DNA of 64,000 nt from Bradyrhizobium genosp. L (lineage in GTDB: Bacteria > Pseudomonadota > Alphaproteobacteria > Rhizobiales > Xanthobacteraceae), in assembly GCF_015624485.1 (NCBI RefSeq), contig NZ_CP061378.1:6783501-6847500 (forward strand). The letters run 5' to 3'. How positions within the stretch are numbered: position 1 is the first letter of the stretch; the number at the start of each line of letters is the position of its first letter. This document shows, in pieces, positions 44,020 to 53,615 of this stretch. Below the pieces are notes generated by a model. The model made no database searches, was not told where the DNA came from, and was given only the letters and a program-made list of their open reading frames with translations. The position numbers were made by a program, and so were the translations under genes.

Positions 44020-44740
44020 TTAAATCCCAAGATACTTATGCTGCAAATCCGGCTCGGCGATCAGCTGCTCGCTTGTGCCGCTCCACACCGTCTTGCCGCG
44101 CTCGATGATGTAATGGCGGTCGGCGATGCGCGAGAGGTTCTCGACGTTCTTGTCGATCACGAGCACCGACTGCCCGCGGCCCTTCAGCATCGACAGGCAG
44201 CTCCAGATCTCGTCGCGGATCAGCGGCGCAAGGCCTTCAGTCGCCTCGTCGAGGATCAGGAGCCTTGGGTTGGTCATCAGCGCGCGGCCGATCGCGAGCA
44301 TCTGCTGCTCGCCGCCGGACAGCGTGACACCCATGTTGCTGGTGCGCTCGGCGAGCCGCGGGAACAGGGCGTGGATTTTTTCGAGCGTCCACGGGTCGGA
44401 TGCACCCTGGCGATTGCCCGAGGCGGCGACGAGGTTCTCGCGCACGGTGAGGTTCGGAAAGATCTGGCGTCCCTCGGGCACCAGGCCGATGCCGAGTTTT
44501 GCGATCCTGTAGGACGGCATGCCGCGCACGGCTTCGCCGGCGAATCGGATGGCGCCTGATCGTGCCGGGGTCAGGCCCATGATCGAGCGGATGGTCGTGG
44601 TCTTGCCCATGCCGTTGCGGCCCATCAGGGCGACCATTTCGCCGGACTTGATCCGCAGCGACAGGCCGAACAGCACCTGGCTCAGGCCATAGCAGGTCTC
44701 GATCGCGTCGACTTCCAGCAACGTCTCAGCCATTCTGGGT

Positions 44741-44748
<8 letters not shown>
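44020..44748 (-). CDS. livF: Branched-chain/aromatic ABC transporter ATPase, LivF type
   Basis: The 242-residue ATPase has Walker A GRNGMGKTT (residues 43-51), GLVPEGRQIFPNLTVRENL (the LivF hallmark), signature LSGGEQQMLAIGRALM, and Walker B LLILDEATEGLAP. The D-loop is short, and the H-loop region reads VLVIDKNVENL with no His at the expected place, which is common in LivF. It overlaps livG by 8 nt and is the last gene of the leftward liv operon. The family imports branched-chain amino acids, amides or aromatic acids. Confidence 0.93.
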
Positions 44749-45512
<764 letters not shown>

Positions 45513-45520
<8 letters not shown>

Positions 45521-46460
45521 GGCTCATCCTCCCGAGCAGGCCCATGATGCCGCCGCGCGCGAACACGACGATCAGCAGCAGGACGGGGCCGAGGACCAGC
45601 CCCGAAAATTCGGTGAACTGCGACAGCAGTTCCTCGAGCAGGAGATAGACGATCGCGCCGATCACGGGCCCGAACAGCGAACCCATGCCGCCCAGGATCA
45701 CCATCACCATAAGATCGCCGGAGCGGGTCCAGTACATCACGGCCGGGCTGACGAAATCGGTGTTGTTGGCGAGCAGCGCACCGGCGAGACCGCAGATGGT
45801 CCCTGCGATGACGAAGCAAACCAGGCGGTAGCGATTGGCGTGGAAGCCGATCGCCTGCATGCGCTGTTCGTTGGAGCGGACGCCCTGCACCACCAGGCCG
45901 AAGCGCGAATTGACGATCCGCCAGATCAGTGAGATGCCGCCGAACAGGCAGGCGAGGCAGAGGTAATAGAATTGCGTGCGGTCCGACAGGTTGATCAGGC
46001 CGCCGAAATCGCTGCGTTTGTAGACGGTCAGGCCATCGTCGCCGCCATAGCGGGATAGGCCGGAGGTGATGTAGTAGGCCATCTGGGCAAAGGCCAGCGT
46101 GATCATGATGAAGTAGACGCCGCGGGTGCGCAGCGAGAGCGCGCCGATCACCAGCGCGAACAGTGCGGACACCACGAGCGCGACCGGCCACTGGATGAAG
46201 CCGGAGCCGATGCCCTCGGCGGCGAGGATGCCGACCGCATAGCCGCCGATGCCGAGATAGGCGGCGTGGCCGAAGCTCATCATGCCGCCATAGCCCATGA
46301 TCAGATTGAGGCTCGCGGCCGCCAGCGCGAAGATCACGATCCGGGTGAACAGCGTGAGGATGAAGATGTTGCCGGTCAGCGCCGAATAGACCGGCAGCAG
46401 GACCAGGGCGGCGCACAGCAGCGCCACGACGGCATTGGCGACGTTGAGCTTGGGCATCAT
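45513..46460 (-). CDS. livM: Branched-chain/aromatic ABC transporter permease, LivM type
   Basis: The 315-residue permease has about nine hydrophobic helices and the LivM motif set: LNLIMGYGGMMSFGHAAYLGIGGY near 51-74, RFGLVVQGVRSNEQRMQAIGFH (coupling loop) and VILGGMGSLFGPVIGAIVYLLLEE. It forms the channel with LivH. It overlaps livH (4 nt, ATGA) and livG (8 nt). Confidence 0.94.
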
Positions 46461-47374
46461 CGTTTCGCCGCCGGAAACAGCCCTTCAGGCCGGACCACGA
46501 GGATGATCGCCATCAGCAGATAGATCAGCATCGACGACAGCGCCGGCGCCGCGGTCGAGGCCGCCGCACCGCTCAAAACCTTGCGCAAGAGGTCGGGCAG
46601 GAAGGCGCGGCCCATCGTGTCGATGATGCCGACGAAGAGCGCGGCCATGAACGCGCCACGGATCGAGCCGATGCCACCGATCACGATGATGACGAAGGCG
46701 AGGATCAGGATGTTCTCGCCCATGCCGATCTGCACGGTGAGGATCGGCGCCTGCATCAGGCCGGCGAGGCCGGCGAGCGCGGCGCCCAGGCCGAACACCA
46801 GCGTGAACAGCAGCTTGATGTTGATGCCGAGCGCGCCGATCATCTCGCGGTTGGAGGCGCCGGCGCGGATCAGCATGCCGATGCGGGTGCGCATCACGAC
46901 GAGATAGAGCAGCGCCGCGACCGCGAGCGCCACCGTGATGATCGCAAGGCGGTAGGCTGGATAGTACACGCCCGGAATGATCTGCACGGGGACCGTCAGC
47001 CAGGTCGGCAACGGCAGCGCGAGGCCGGCCGGTCCCCAGATCAGGCGGACGGCATCGTTGAAGAACAGGATCAAGCCGAAGGTCGCGAGCACCTGGTCGA
47101 GATGGTCGCGGCCATAGAGATGCCGGAGCGCGACATATTCCAGGACAATGCCGAGCAGCAGTGTGGCCCCCAGCGCCAGCAGCGCGCCGAGCACGAAGCT
47201 GCCGGTCCAGGCCACGAAGGTCGCCGCGAAATAGGCGCCCATCATATAGAGCGAGCCGTGCGCCAGGTTGACGAAGTCCATGATGCCGAACACCAGCGTC
47301 AGGCCGGCTGCGAGCAGGAACAGCAGCAGGCCGAATTGCAGGCCGTTCAGGAGTTGTTCGACGACGAGATACAT
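46457..47374 (-). CDS. livH: Branched-chain/aromatic ABC transporter permease, LivH type
   Basis: The 305-residue permease has about eight helices and the LivH features FQGLLLFLLAAG-like start, LVFGIMDFVNLAHGSLYMMGAY, RTRIGMLIRAGASNREMIGALGIN (coupling loop) and VIVIGGIGSIRGAFMAALFVGIID. The start at 47374 excludes an upstream extension coded by a family F repeat. It is the first permease gene after the binding-protein gene livK, from which the repeat separates it. Confidence 0.93.
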   Translation of the reverse strand: MYLVVEQLLNGLQFGLLLFLLAAGLTLVFGIMDFVNLAHGSLYMMGAYFAATFVAWTGSFVLGALLALGATLLLGIVLEYVALRHLYGRDHLDQVLATFGLILFFNDAVRLIWGPAGLALPLPTWLTVPVQIIPGVYYPAYRLAIITVALAVAALLYLVVMRTRIGMLIRAGASNREMIGALGINIKLLFTLVFGLGAALAGLAGLMQAPILTVQIGMGENILILAFVIIVIGGIGSIRGAFMAALFVGIIDTMGRAFLPDLLRKVLSGAAASTAAPALSSMLIYLLMAIILVVRPEGLFPAAKR

Positions 47375-47445
47375 GGACCCTTCATATCGGGCTGAAACAA
47401 AACGGCGGCAGCGCATTTGCGCCGCCGCCTTTACGGCTTGTCGTT

Positions 47446-47573
47446 CTCCCTCGCCCCGCCCTTGCGGGGAGAGGGTTGGGGTGAGGGGCTGCCTCCACGA
47501 ACGGAGTTCGCGGAAAGAGCCCCTCACCCGATTGCTTCGCAATCGACCTCTCCCCGCAAGAGCGGGCGAGGTG
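47446..47573. repeat. Interspersed repeat, family F (copy 2)
   Basis: CCTCGCCCCGCCCTTGCGGGGAGAGG and a facing CCTCTCCCCGCAAGAGCGGG segment around GGGTTGGGGTGAGGGGC / GCCCCTCACCCG. It sits between livK and livH, where a hairpin could raise livK over permease mRNA. Confidence 0.75.
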
Positions 47574-47581
47574 ACTTCAAA

Positions 47582-48754
47582 TCACTTCATCGGACACTTG
47601 TCGTGAAACTTGTCCTGGTCGTCCTTGACGATGGTCGCGACCGTCTTCAGCGACAATTGGCCGTCGGCATCCTTGACCACGTCCTGCAGGTAGAAGTTCT
47701 GGATCGGGATGTGGTTGTTGCCGTACTTGAACGGACCACGCAGCGACTTGAAGTTGGCCTTCTCCATCTCGGCCTTCATCGCGTCCTTCTTGGTGAGGTC
47801 GCCCTTGACAGCGACGACCGCGCTGTTGATGAGCTGGGCGGCGTCGTAGGCTTGGGCGCCGTAATAGGTCGGACGCAGGCCCGGATATTTCTTGCGATAG
47901 TCCTCGACGAACTTCTTGTTCTCCGCGTTCGGCAGGTCGTTGACCCATTCCTGCGCGCCGGGAATGCCGATCGCATTGTCCTTCTGCAGCGGCAGCGACA
48001 ATTCGTCGACCGTGAAGGCCGTATAGAGCGGGATCTGTGCCTTGATGCCGGCCTGGGCATATTGGTTGAGGAACTGGACGCCGGCGGCGCCCGGGTAGAA
48101 CACGAAGATCGACTCGGCCTTGGAATTGCGCGCCTTGGTCAGCTCGGCGGAGAAGTCGAGCTGGCTCGGCCACACCGTGTATTCCTCGCCGACCACCTCA
48201 CCCTTGAAGGTGCTCTTCAGGCCGGCGAGCATGTCCTTGCCGGCGGCGTAGTTCGGGCCGATCAGGAACACCGACTTGACGCCCTTCTGGTTCATGTAGA
48301 GGCCCATCGCGGCGGGCGTCTGGTCGTTCTGCCAGGAGGTCGAGAAGGTGTAGGGCGAGCACAGTTCGCCGGCGAGCTGCGACGGACCGGCATTGGCCGA
48401 GATCAGGAAGGTTTTGGAATCGGCCGCGGTCTTCAGCGAGGCCAGCAGCACGTTCGACCAGATGTAGCCGACGATGAAATCGACCTTGTCGGATTGCACC
48501 AGCTTCTCGGTCTTCTGCTTGCCGACGTCAGGCTTCTGCTGGTCGTCCTCGTAGATCACCTCGACCGGCTTGCCGTCGATCTTGCGGCCGAGATGGTCGA
48601 GCGCGAGCTCGAACGAATTGCGCATGTCGTTGCCGATCACGGCGGTCGGGCCGCTGAAGGTCGACACAAAGCCGATCTTGATGCTGTCAGCCGCCGCCGC
48701 CGGCTGCGCCAGCGCCAAACCCATGGCGCCCGCCAGCCAAAATGCCTTCTTCAT
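47582..48754 (-). CDS. livK: ABC transporter substrate-binding protein, LivK type
   Basis: The 390-residue periplasmic receptor has a signal peptide (MKKAFWLAGAMGLALAQPAAA) and the Leu/Ile/Val-binding fold: IKIGFVSTFSGPTAVIGNDMRNSFELA, YEDDQQKPDVGKQKTEKLV, then ISANAGPSQLAG. This subgroup often binds aromatic acids or amides and not leucine, in keeping with the surrounding catabolic genes. The start has GAGGGGAG upstream. A palindromic GTTGC-N4-GCAAC site overlaps the predicted promoter about 217 nt upstream. Confidence 0.92.
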   Translation of the reverse strand: MKKAFWLAGAMGLALAQPAAAADSIKIGFVSTFSGPTAVIGNDMRNSFELALDHLGRKIDGKPVEVIYEDDQQKPDVGKQKTEKLVQSDKVDFIVGYIWSNVLLASLKTAADSKTFLISANAGPSQLAGELCSPYTFSTSWQNDQTPAAMGLYMNQKGVKSVFLIGPNYAAGKDMLAGLKSTFKGEVVGEEYTVWPSQLDFSAELTKARNSKAESIFVFYPGAAGVQFLNQYAQAGIKAQIPLYTAFTVDELSLPLQKDNAIGIPGAQEWVNDLPNAENKKFVEDYRKKYPGLRPTYYGAQAYDAAQLINSAVVAVKGDLTKKDAMKAEMEKANFKSLRGPFKYGNNHIPIQNFYLQDVVKDADGQLSLKTVATIVKDDQDKFHDKCPMK

Positions 48755-48970
48755 ATTCACTCCCCTCCTCAGCCAAAACTCTCCGCCAGCCCATCGAAAC
48801 CGGTCTGGCGCCGCGCTTTTGCGCGCGGTTCTCGTGACCTGTTTTGTGCGCGATATCGCAACTCTGCGGCAAGCACGAACCGATGGCGGTGATTTAGAAC
48901 CTTCGGCGCATACCCCAGCACCTTGCATCATAATTCGTCCAAATCGGCCATGGCAAGAAATATAATGCCG

Positions 48971-48984
48971 GTTGCGTAGGCAAC
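48971..48984. promoter_or_regulatory. Palindromic operator upstream of livK (GTTGC-N4-GCAAC)
   Basis: GTTGC-GTAG-GCAAC with outer CG/TAT bases. The geometry matches the orphan palindrome at 61310-61329. It would overlap the -35 region of the predicted livK promoter, the position of a repressor. MarR-type binding is inferred from the shape only. Confidence 0.45.
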
Positions 48985-49054
48985 TATTGTCGCAGGCCAA
49001 TCCTTTTGCTCGACCGGCCTGAGAGTATGCGAGGCTATCTTCCCACCCGACGGT

Positions 49055-49175
49055 GTCATCGCCCGGCCTGTGCGCAATTGCGCACATGGACCGGGCGACC
49101 CAGTACGCCGCGGCCCGTCGGCTCAAGCACTGCCGTCTCTGGAATACTGGATCACCCGCATGCGCGGGTGATGAC
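49055..49175. repeat. Interspersed inverted repeat, family E (copy 2)
   Basis: Same orientation and outer arms as 31978-32078. The left hairpin contains an extra perfect 18-bp palindrome, TGTGCGCAATTGCGCACA (49069-49086), absent from copy 1. Confidence 0.8.
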
Positions 49176-49227
49176 ACCGAGTGAGATGGGTAAATCAGGC
49201 CGTCACCCCCGAGCGATGCCATCGCGA

Positions 49228-49899
49228 TCACGTCGCGTGCCCCGGCTGGGGCGGATCGGCGCCGCGCCGCTGCCATTCCGCCCAGCTCGGCCGGTCCATC
49301 TGGAACAGATCGGTGCAACGGGCATACCAGCCGCTACCATGCATGCGGCCGATCAGTTGCAGCGCCGGCGTATCGATGTGGCAGCGCTCGGCGTCCAGCA
49401 CGACCGTGGCGTCGACATGGGCGCGGACGATGCGGCCGATCACTGCGGTCTGGCGCGGGCCGGTGACCAGCGACGACAGCACGCGGCACTCGAACGACAC
49501 CGGCGATTGCTTGATGCGCGGCGGCTTCACGGCATCGCAGGGCGACGCGGTGAGGCCGGCCAGCGCCAGTTCGTCGATCTCCGGCGGCGCATCGATGCAG
49601 GTGATGTTCATCGCGGAAGCGGTCGCCTCGGACACCAGGTTCACCACGAACTCGCCGGTCGCCAGGATATTCGTCGCGGTGTCCTTGAACCGCCCCTGCC
49701 CCGCCAGCAGCCCGATCGCCAGGGTCGGCGGCTCGTGGCCGAGCACGTTGAAGAAGCTGTAGGGCGCCGCGTTGACGATGCCGTCTTCGGATAGCGTCGT
49801 GACCCAGGCGATCGGCCGCGGCGTCACGGTGGCGGTCAGTATCTTGTAGCGGTGCGCGGCGTCCAGCGTCTCCATGTCGAACAGCATTTTGGCGCTCAT
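49228..49899 (-). CDS. Flavin reductase family protein (FMN-binding split barrel)
   Basis: The 223-residue protein has the flavoredoxin-like fold: TATVTPRPIAWVTTLSEDGIVNAAPYSFFN (FMN phosphate loop), KDTATNILATGEFVVNLV and ALQLIGRMHGSGWYA. Members reduce or carry flavin, often for a partner monooxygenase. It begins 2 nt after the stop of the FAH-family gene and ends the leftward gentisate operon. It may supply reduced flavin to a ring hydroxylase encoded elsewhere. Confidence 0.88.
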   Translation of the reverse strand: MSAKMLFDMETLDAAHRYKILTATVTPRPIAWVTTLSEDGIVNAAPYSFFNVLGHEPPTLAIGLLAGQGRFKDTATNILATGEFVVNLVSEATASAMNITCIDAPPEIDELALAGLTASPCDAVKPPRIKQSPVSFECRVLSSLVTGPRQTAVIGRIVRAHVDATVVLDAERCHIDTPALQLIGRMHGSGWYARCTDLFQMDRPSWAEWQRRGADPPQPGHAT

Positions 49900-49901
49900 G
49901 C

Positions 49902-50813
49902 TCAGACCGCCACCACGGGATGGCGCAGCCCGCCGATACCAGCCACGCCGGCCTCGACGACATCGCCCGGCCACAGCCATTCCTGCGGCGAGCGTCCGGC
50001 GCCGACGCCGTCGGGCGTGCCGGTCGCGATGATGTCGCCGGGCTCGAGCGTGATCGCCGCCGAGATATCCGCGATCAGATGCGGGACCTTGAACAGCATG
50101 TGGCGGGTGTTGGAGCGCTGCTTTTCGACGCCGTTGACGGTGAGCCAGAGATCGAGCGCGTGCGGGTCGGAAATCTCGTCCGCGGTGACGATGCACGGCC
50201 CGAACGGCGCGTAAGTGTCCTGGCCCTTGGAATAGATCCACTGGCCGGCGCGGCGATTGTCACGCGCGCTGACGTCGATCATCACGCTGTAGCCGAACAC
50301 GACGCCGAGTGCGTCTCTCTCCGCGACGCGGCGCGCGGTGCGGCCGATCACCACCGCAAGCTCGACCTCCCAATCGAGCTGCTGCGTGATCGCCCTGTTG
50401 TGCTCGATCGCCTCGTCCGGGCCGATCACGCTGGTCGGCGGTTTCGAGAAGATCACCGGCTGCTTCGGCAATTCCTTCGCGGTGTCGAGGGCGCGCGAAG
50501 ATTCCGCGACGTGCTCGACATAGTTCAGCCCGATGCCGAAGATGTTTTTGCGCGGCCGCGGGATCGGCGCCAGCAGCTTGACGTTGGCGAGCGGCAGCGC
50601 GGCACCCACCGGCCAGCCGTCGTTGCGCTCGGCCAGCAGCTTCTTCAGCGCGGCCGGGGCGGCCGGCCCCAGATCGATGAAATCGAGCATCGCGGCCGAC
50701 AACGGCACGCCGGCATGGCTGCCGATGCGTTCGACGTCGACGACGAGATCATCGACGATGGCACCGAGGCGGGCGGCAGCCTCGACATGGGCGCGGTAGG
50801 TAACGAGACGCAT
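49902..50813 (-). CDS. Fumarylacetoacetate hydrolase family protein (possible maleyl/fumarylpyruvate hydrolase)
   Basis: The 303-residue protein has an N-terminal beta domain and the FAH catalytic domain with IFGIGLNYVEHVAES, PVIFSKPPTSVIGP, metal ligands in DWEVELAVVIG and GYSVMIDVSARD, then GDIIATGTPDGVG. Next to a gentisate dioxygenase, it most likely cleaves maleylpyruvate or fumarylpyruvate to pyruvate plus maleate or fumarate. The gene lies 10 nt after the dioxygenase and 2 nt before the flavin reductase. Confidence 0.9.
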   Translation of the reverse strand: MRLVTYRAHVEAAARLGAIVDDLVVDVERIGSHAGVPLSAAMLDFIDLGPAAPAALKKLLAERNDGWPVGAALPLANVKLLAPIPRPRKNIFGIGLNYVEHVAESSRALDTAKELPKQPVIFSKPPTSVIGPDEAIEHNRAITQQLDWEVELAVVIGRTARRVAERDALGVVFGYSVMIDVSARDNRRAGQWIYSKGQDTYAPFGPCIVTADEISDPHALDLWLTVNGVEKQRSNTRHMLFKVPHLIADISAAITLEPGDIIATGTPDGVGAGRSPQEWLWPGDVVEAGVAGIGGLRHPVVAV

Positions 50814-50823
50814 CTGGACTTTC

Positions 50824-51951
50824 CTACGTGGCCGGCTTCTGCCGGCCCTCATTGTCGCCGAACGCTTCCTCCCGGTACAAACCGAGCGAATGCATCACGG
50901 GCAGATCGTTGAAGCCGAACAGGCAGGCATCGTCGCTCGAGGAGGCGTTGGCGTGCTCGTGCCAGGCCCAGGACGGCACGCAGAAGATGTCGCGCTCTTT
51001 CCAGTCGAACCGCTTGCCGTCGATGATCGAATGGCCGCGTCCCTTGGCGACCTGGTAGATCGCGCAGCCGGTGTGACGATGCGCCTTGGTCGCTTCGCCT
51101 GCCCGCAGCAGCTGCATCGAGGCGCCGATCGTCTGCATCACCGGGCCACCGGTGACTGGGTTCACGTAGTTCATGAGGATGCCGTCGTAGGGCGAGCCGT
51201 CACTCGCCTTGCCGTAGCGCTGCAACGCCTCGTAGGTCGGGCCCCACTCGTATTTGAGCAGCGGCGAATAGCCCTTGCTCCATTCCGCGCCGGCCGGCCG
51301 CAGGCCGGGATTGCCCCAGGCGTGGCTCATGTCGTCGACGGGATAGCCGACCTGCTGCTGCATCTTCGGATGCACCGCGTAGAAATTCGCTTCCAGCGCA
51401 TTCACCAGGGGAATGTCGAGGCCGTCCTGCCAGATGCAGGCCGTGCCGTCGCTGTCGACGCCATGCTCGTGCCAGGTGCCGTTCGGTGTCAGCACGAAAT
51501 CATTGGCGCCGAGCGTCAGCTTGTGGCCATCGACGATGGTGTAGGCGCCCTTGCCTTCCATGATGAAGCGCAGCGCGGACGCCGAATGCGCATGCGCCGA
51601 CGCCACCTCACCGGGATGCATCACCTGCAGGCCGGAGTAGAGCCAGCCGACCGCGGCGGCATGCTCGCGGCGGCCCGGATTGTTCAGATAGATCACGCGG
51701 CGGCCGGCTTTTTCCGGCGAGACCAGCTCGACCGAGCGCAGCACGTGCCGGCGCAGATCCTCGTAGCGCCAGAGCACCGGGACGGATGATGATTTGGGCT
51801 GCCAGGGCTCGATCTTGTTGGCGACGGTCCACAGCGCGCCGGCATCGAGGTTTTCCAGCTCGTCGTAGTAGGCGAGCAGCTCGGGCGTGTCTTCGACATT
51901 GGCCCGCCCGGCGACGTCTTCGCGATGGTTTTCACGAGGTCCTGTTGCCAT
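50824..51951 (-). CDS. Gentisate 1,2-dioxygenase-type bicupin ring-cleavage enzyme
   Basis: The 375-residue bicupin cleaves gentisate (or a 5-substituted salicylate) between C1 and C2 with Fe(II) and O2. The first cupin has the metal histidines His120, His122 and His161 (SAHAHSASALRF and TWHEHG). The second cupin has AHRHTGCAIYQVAKG and WAWHEHAN. The start has AGGAGG upstream. It leads a three-gene operon with the FAH-family hydrolase and flavin reductase and diverges from a GntR regulator. No maleylpyruvate isomerase is adjacent. Salicylate or hydroxynaphthoate specificity cannot be excluded. Confidence 0.9.
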   Translation of the reverse strand: MATGPRENHREDVAGRANVEDTPELLAYYDELENLDAGALWTVANKIEPWQPKSSSVPVLWRYEDLRRHVLRSVELVSPEKAGRRVIYLNNPGRREHAAAVGWLYSGLQVMHPGEVASAHAHSASALRFIMEGKGAYTIVDGHKLTLGANDFVLTPNGTWHEHGVDSDGTACIWQDGLDIPLVNALEANFYAVHPKMQQQVGYPVDDMSHAWGNPGLRPAGAEWSKGYSPLLKYEWGPTYEALQRYGKASDGSPYDGILMNYVNPVTGGPVMQTIGASMQLLRAGEATKAHRHTGCAIYQVAKGRGHSIIDGKRFDWKERDIFCVPSWAWHEHANASSSDDACLFGFNDLPVMHSLGLYREEAFGDNEGRQKPAT

Positions 51952-51982
51952 CTCGGCCTCCTGGCTGTTGCCATCATATAAA

Positions 51983-51993
51983 ATAGTAACTAT
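51983..51993. promoter_or_regulatory. Palindrome in the gentisate operon / GntR divergent promoter
   Basis: ATAGT-A-ACTAT lies between the two divergent starts within an AT-rich promoter stretch. GntR/FCD regulators bind short palindromes of this kind, so it is a candidate operator for the adjacent gene. Confidence 0.45.
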
Positions 51994-52070
51994 CTTCGAT
52001 GCAATATAGAATTTTCGAAAGAATTGGCCGGATCGCGTGAACTGGCCAAGACTCCGGAGACATCAAGGAC

Positions 52071-52805
52071 ATGGCAAATCCGGCTGGAGACCGCCGCACC
52101 GTCGCTGAGGCCGCGGGAGAGCCCGCGACCCTCGGCGAGGCGGCCTATCAACGCCTGCGCGCCGACATCGTCGCCGGCGTGCTGGAAGCTGGCAAGCCGC
52201 TACGGCTGGAAGCGCTGCGGCAACGCTATGGCTTGAGCTTTTCGCCGCTGCGCGAGGCCTTGATGCGGTTGCAGTCGGAGCGCCTGGTGCTGTCGACGGC
52301 GCTGCGCGGCTTCTCGGTCGCGCCGCTGTCGCGCGCGGAGATGAAGGATGCCACCGAGACCCGCATTCTGATCGAATGCGAAGCGCTGCGCCGCGCGATG
52401 CGCGATGGCGACGACGATTGGGAGGCCGGCATCGTCGCCGCGTTCCATGCGCTCGGCCGGCAGGTCGAGCGCATGGCGAAGAGCTCCGGCAAGGCCGACG
52501 CCGCCGATGTCGCGGCGCTGGAGGAGCGACACCGGCAATTCCACCATGCGCTGATCGCCCGTTGCGGATCGCCGCGCCTGCTCGAGCTCGCCGACCAGCT
52601 CTATATCGAGACCCAGCGCTACCGGCTGCCGAGCCTGGTCGGCCAAATCGCGGGAACGCCGCCGCGTGACGTCACCGCCGAGCATCGCGAGATCATGGAC
52701 GCCACGCTCCGCCGCAGCGACGACGCGGTCGGCCACCTGGCCGCGCATTACCGGCGGACCGCCGCCGCGATCGAAGCCGCGATGGCCTGGCCACGACCGG
52801 CGTGA
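52071..52805 (+). CDS. GntR-family (FadR/FCD subgroup) regulator
   Basis: The 244-residue regulator has an N-terminal winged HTH (LGEAAYQRLRADIVAG, GLSFSPLREALMRLQSERLV) and a C-terminal FCD effector domain with the metal-binding helix set (EERHRQFHHALIARCGSPRLLELADQLY; later TAEHREIMDATLRR). It diverges from the gentisate dioxygenase operon and is its likely repressor, with an aromatic acid as effector. The stop is followed by 126 nt before the DUF805 gene. Confidence 0.92.
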   Translation: MANPAGDRRTVAEAAGEPATLGEAAYQRLRADIVAGVLEAGKPLRLEALRQRYGLSFSPLREALMRLQSERLVLSTALRGFSVAPLSRAEMKDATETRILIECEALRRAMRDGDDDWEAGIVAAFHALGRQVERMAKSSGKADAADVAALEERHRQFHHALIARCGSPRLLELADQLYIETQRYRLPSLVGQIAGTPPRDVTAEHREIMDATLRRSDDAVGHLAAHYRRTAAAIEAAMAWPRPA

Positions 52806-52931
52806 CCGCGCACCTCGTGCAATTTGACGTAAGCCTGCAAGCATTCGGAAACCACGCGCCGGCAAGGCGTGGCACGCTTCACGGAGTTGAAAGCATGATC
52901 GGGTGACGCTTCCCCCGGAGGGGAACGTCAG

Positions 52932-53483
52932 ATGTTGAATTACCTGTTTGGCTTCAATGCCCGGATCGGCCGGTTGGCCTTCTTCTTCGGCAGCTTCGTG
53001 ATCGGCTGCGGCTACGTGATGCTGGTCTACGGCGTCACCGGCAACGCGCTGGCGAGCGGCCGGACCGATGTGCTGCTGGCGCAGGCCGCGAGCAACACCC
53101 CGCTGGTGATCGGCTTCTATGCCACGCTCGCCATCAGCTTCATGCTGCAATCGATGCGCGTCCGCGACATCGGCTGGGACCCGGTCTGCGTAATGATCGG
53201 GTGGGTTGGGCTGGTCGTGCTCGATCGGGTGATCGCGTCGCGATTTCCGGAGTATGCCCTGACCTACCAGCACACCAACACTGTGGCCGGCGCGCTCGTC
53301 AACGGCGCGCTGATGCTGGCGCTATTGTTCTGGCCGGCGCCCCGGTCCGAGGAAGCGCAGTCGAGCCCGTACGATTCGGGCAGCGAGTCCAGCGGGGTCT
53401 GGCGCAACAGCAGCGCGCCCACCGCGTCCACCAACCGCATCGCCCGCGTCGCCAGCGGCGAATTCGGCGGACGGACGCGATAG
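52932..53483 (+). CDS. DUF805 membrane protein
   Basis: The 183-residue protein starts with LNYLFGFNARIGRLAFFFGSF, the hallmark of DUF805 (FxGRxxRxxFW-type), and has about four hydrophobic helices. It also has the family's second motif, MRVRDIGWDP (RxxDIG). A polar Ser-rich tail of about 45 residues follows. The function of the family is unknown. GGAGGGG lies before the start. It is convergent with the ECF sigma gene, a family B repeat separating the two. Confidence 0.88.
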   Translation: MLNYLFGFNARIGRLAFFFGSFVIGCGYVMLVYGVTGNALASGRTDVLLAQAASNTPLVIGFYATLAISFMLQSMRVRDIGWDPVCVMIGWVGLVVLDRVIASRFPEYALTYQHTNTVAGALVNGALMLALLFWPAPRSEEAQSSPYDSGSESSGVWRNSSAPTASTNRIARVASGEFGGRTR

Positions 53484-53492
53484 CAGCCCACT

Positions 53493-53615
53493 GTCGTCCC
53501 TGCGAAATCAGGGACCCATAACCACAGGGTCCAGGGTTGAAGCGAGCTGGGACCCCAGCATTGCATAGCAATTCGCATTGGTGGTTATGAGTCCCGGCTC
53601 GGAGGCCGGGACGAC
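53493..53615. repeat. Paired REP-like element, family B (copy 7), overlapping the ECF sigma gene
   Basis: The left hairpin is of the CCCTGC type with one mismatch; the right hairpin is CCGGC type with a longer loop. Positions 53585-53615 are inside the 3' end of the ECF sigma gene and supply its last codons and TAA stop. Confidence 0.85.

Larger units (their letters stand above)
48755..49227. other. livK promoter region and family E repeat
   Basis: This 473-nt gap holds the palindrome at 48971-48984, a TATATT -10-like hexamer on the minus strand at 48959-48964, and the second family E repeat. I see no gene in it. Confidence 0.6.
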
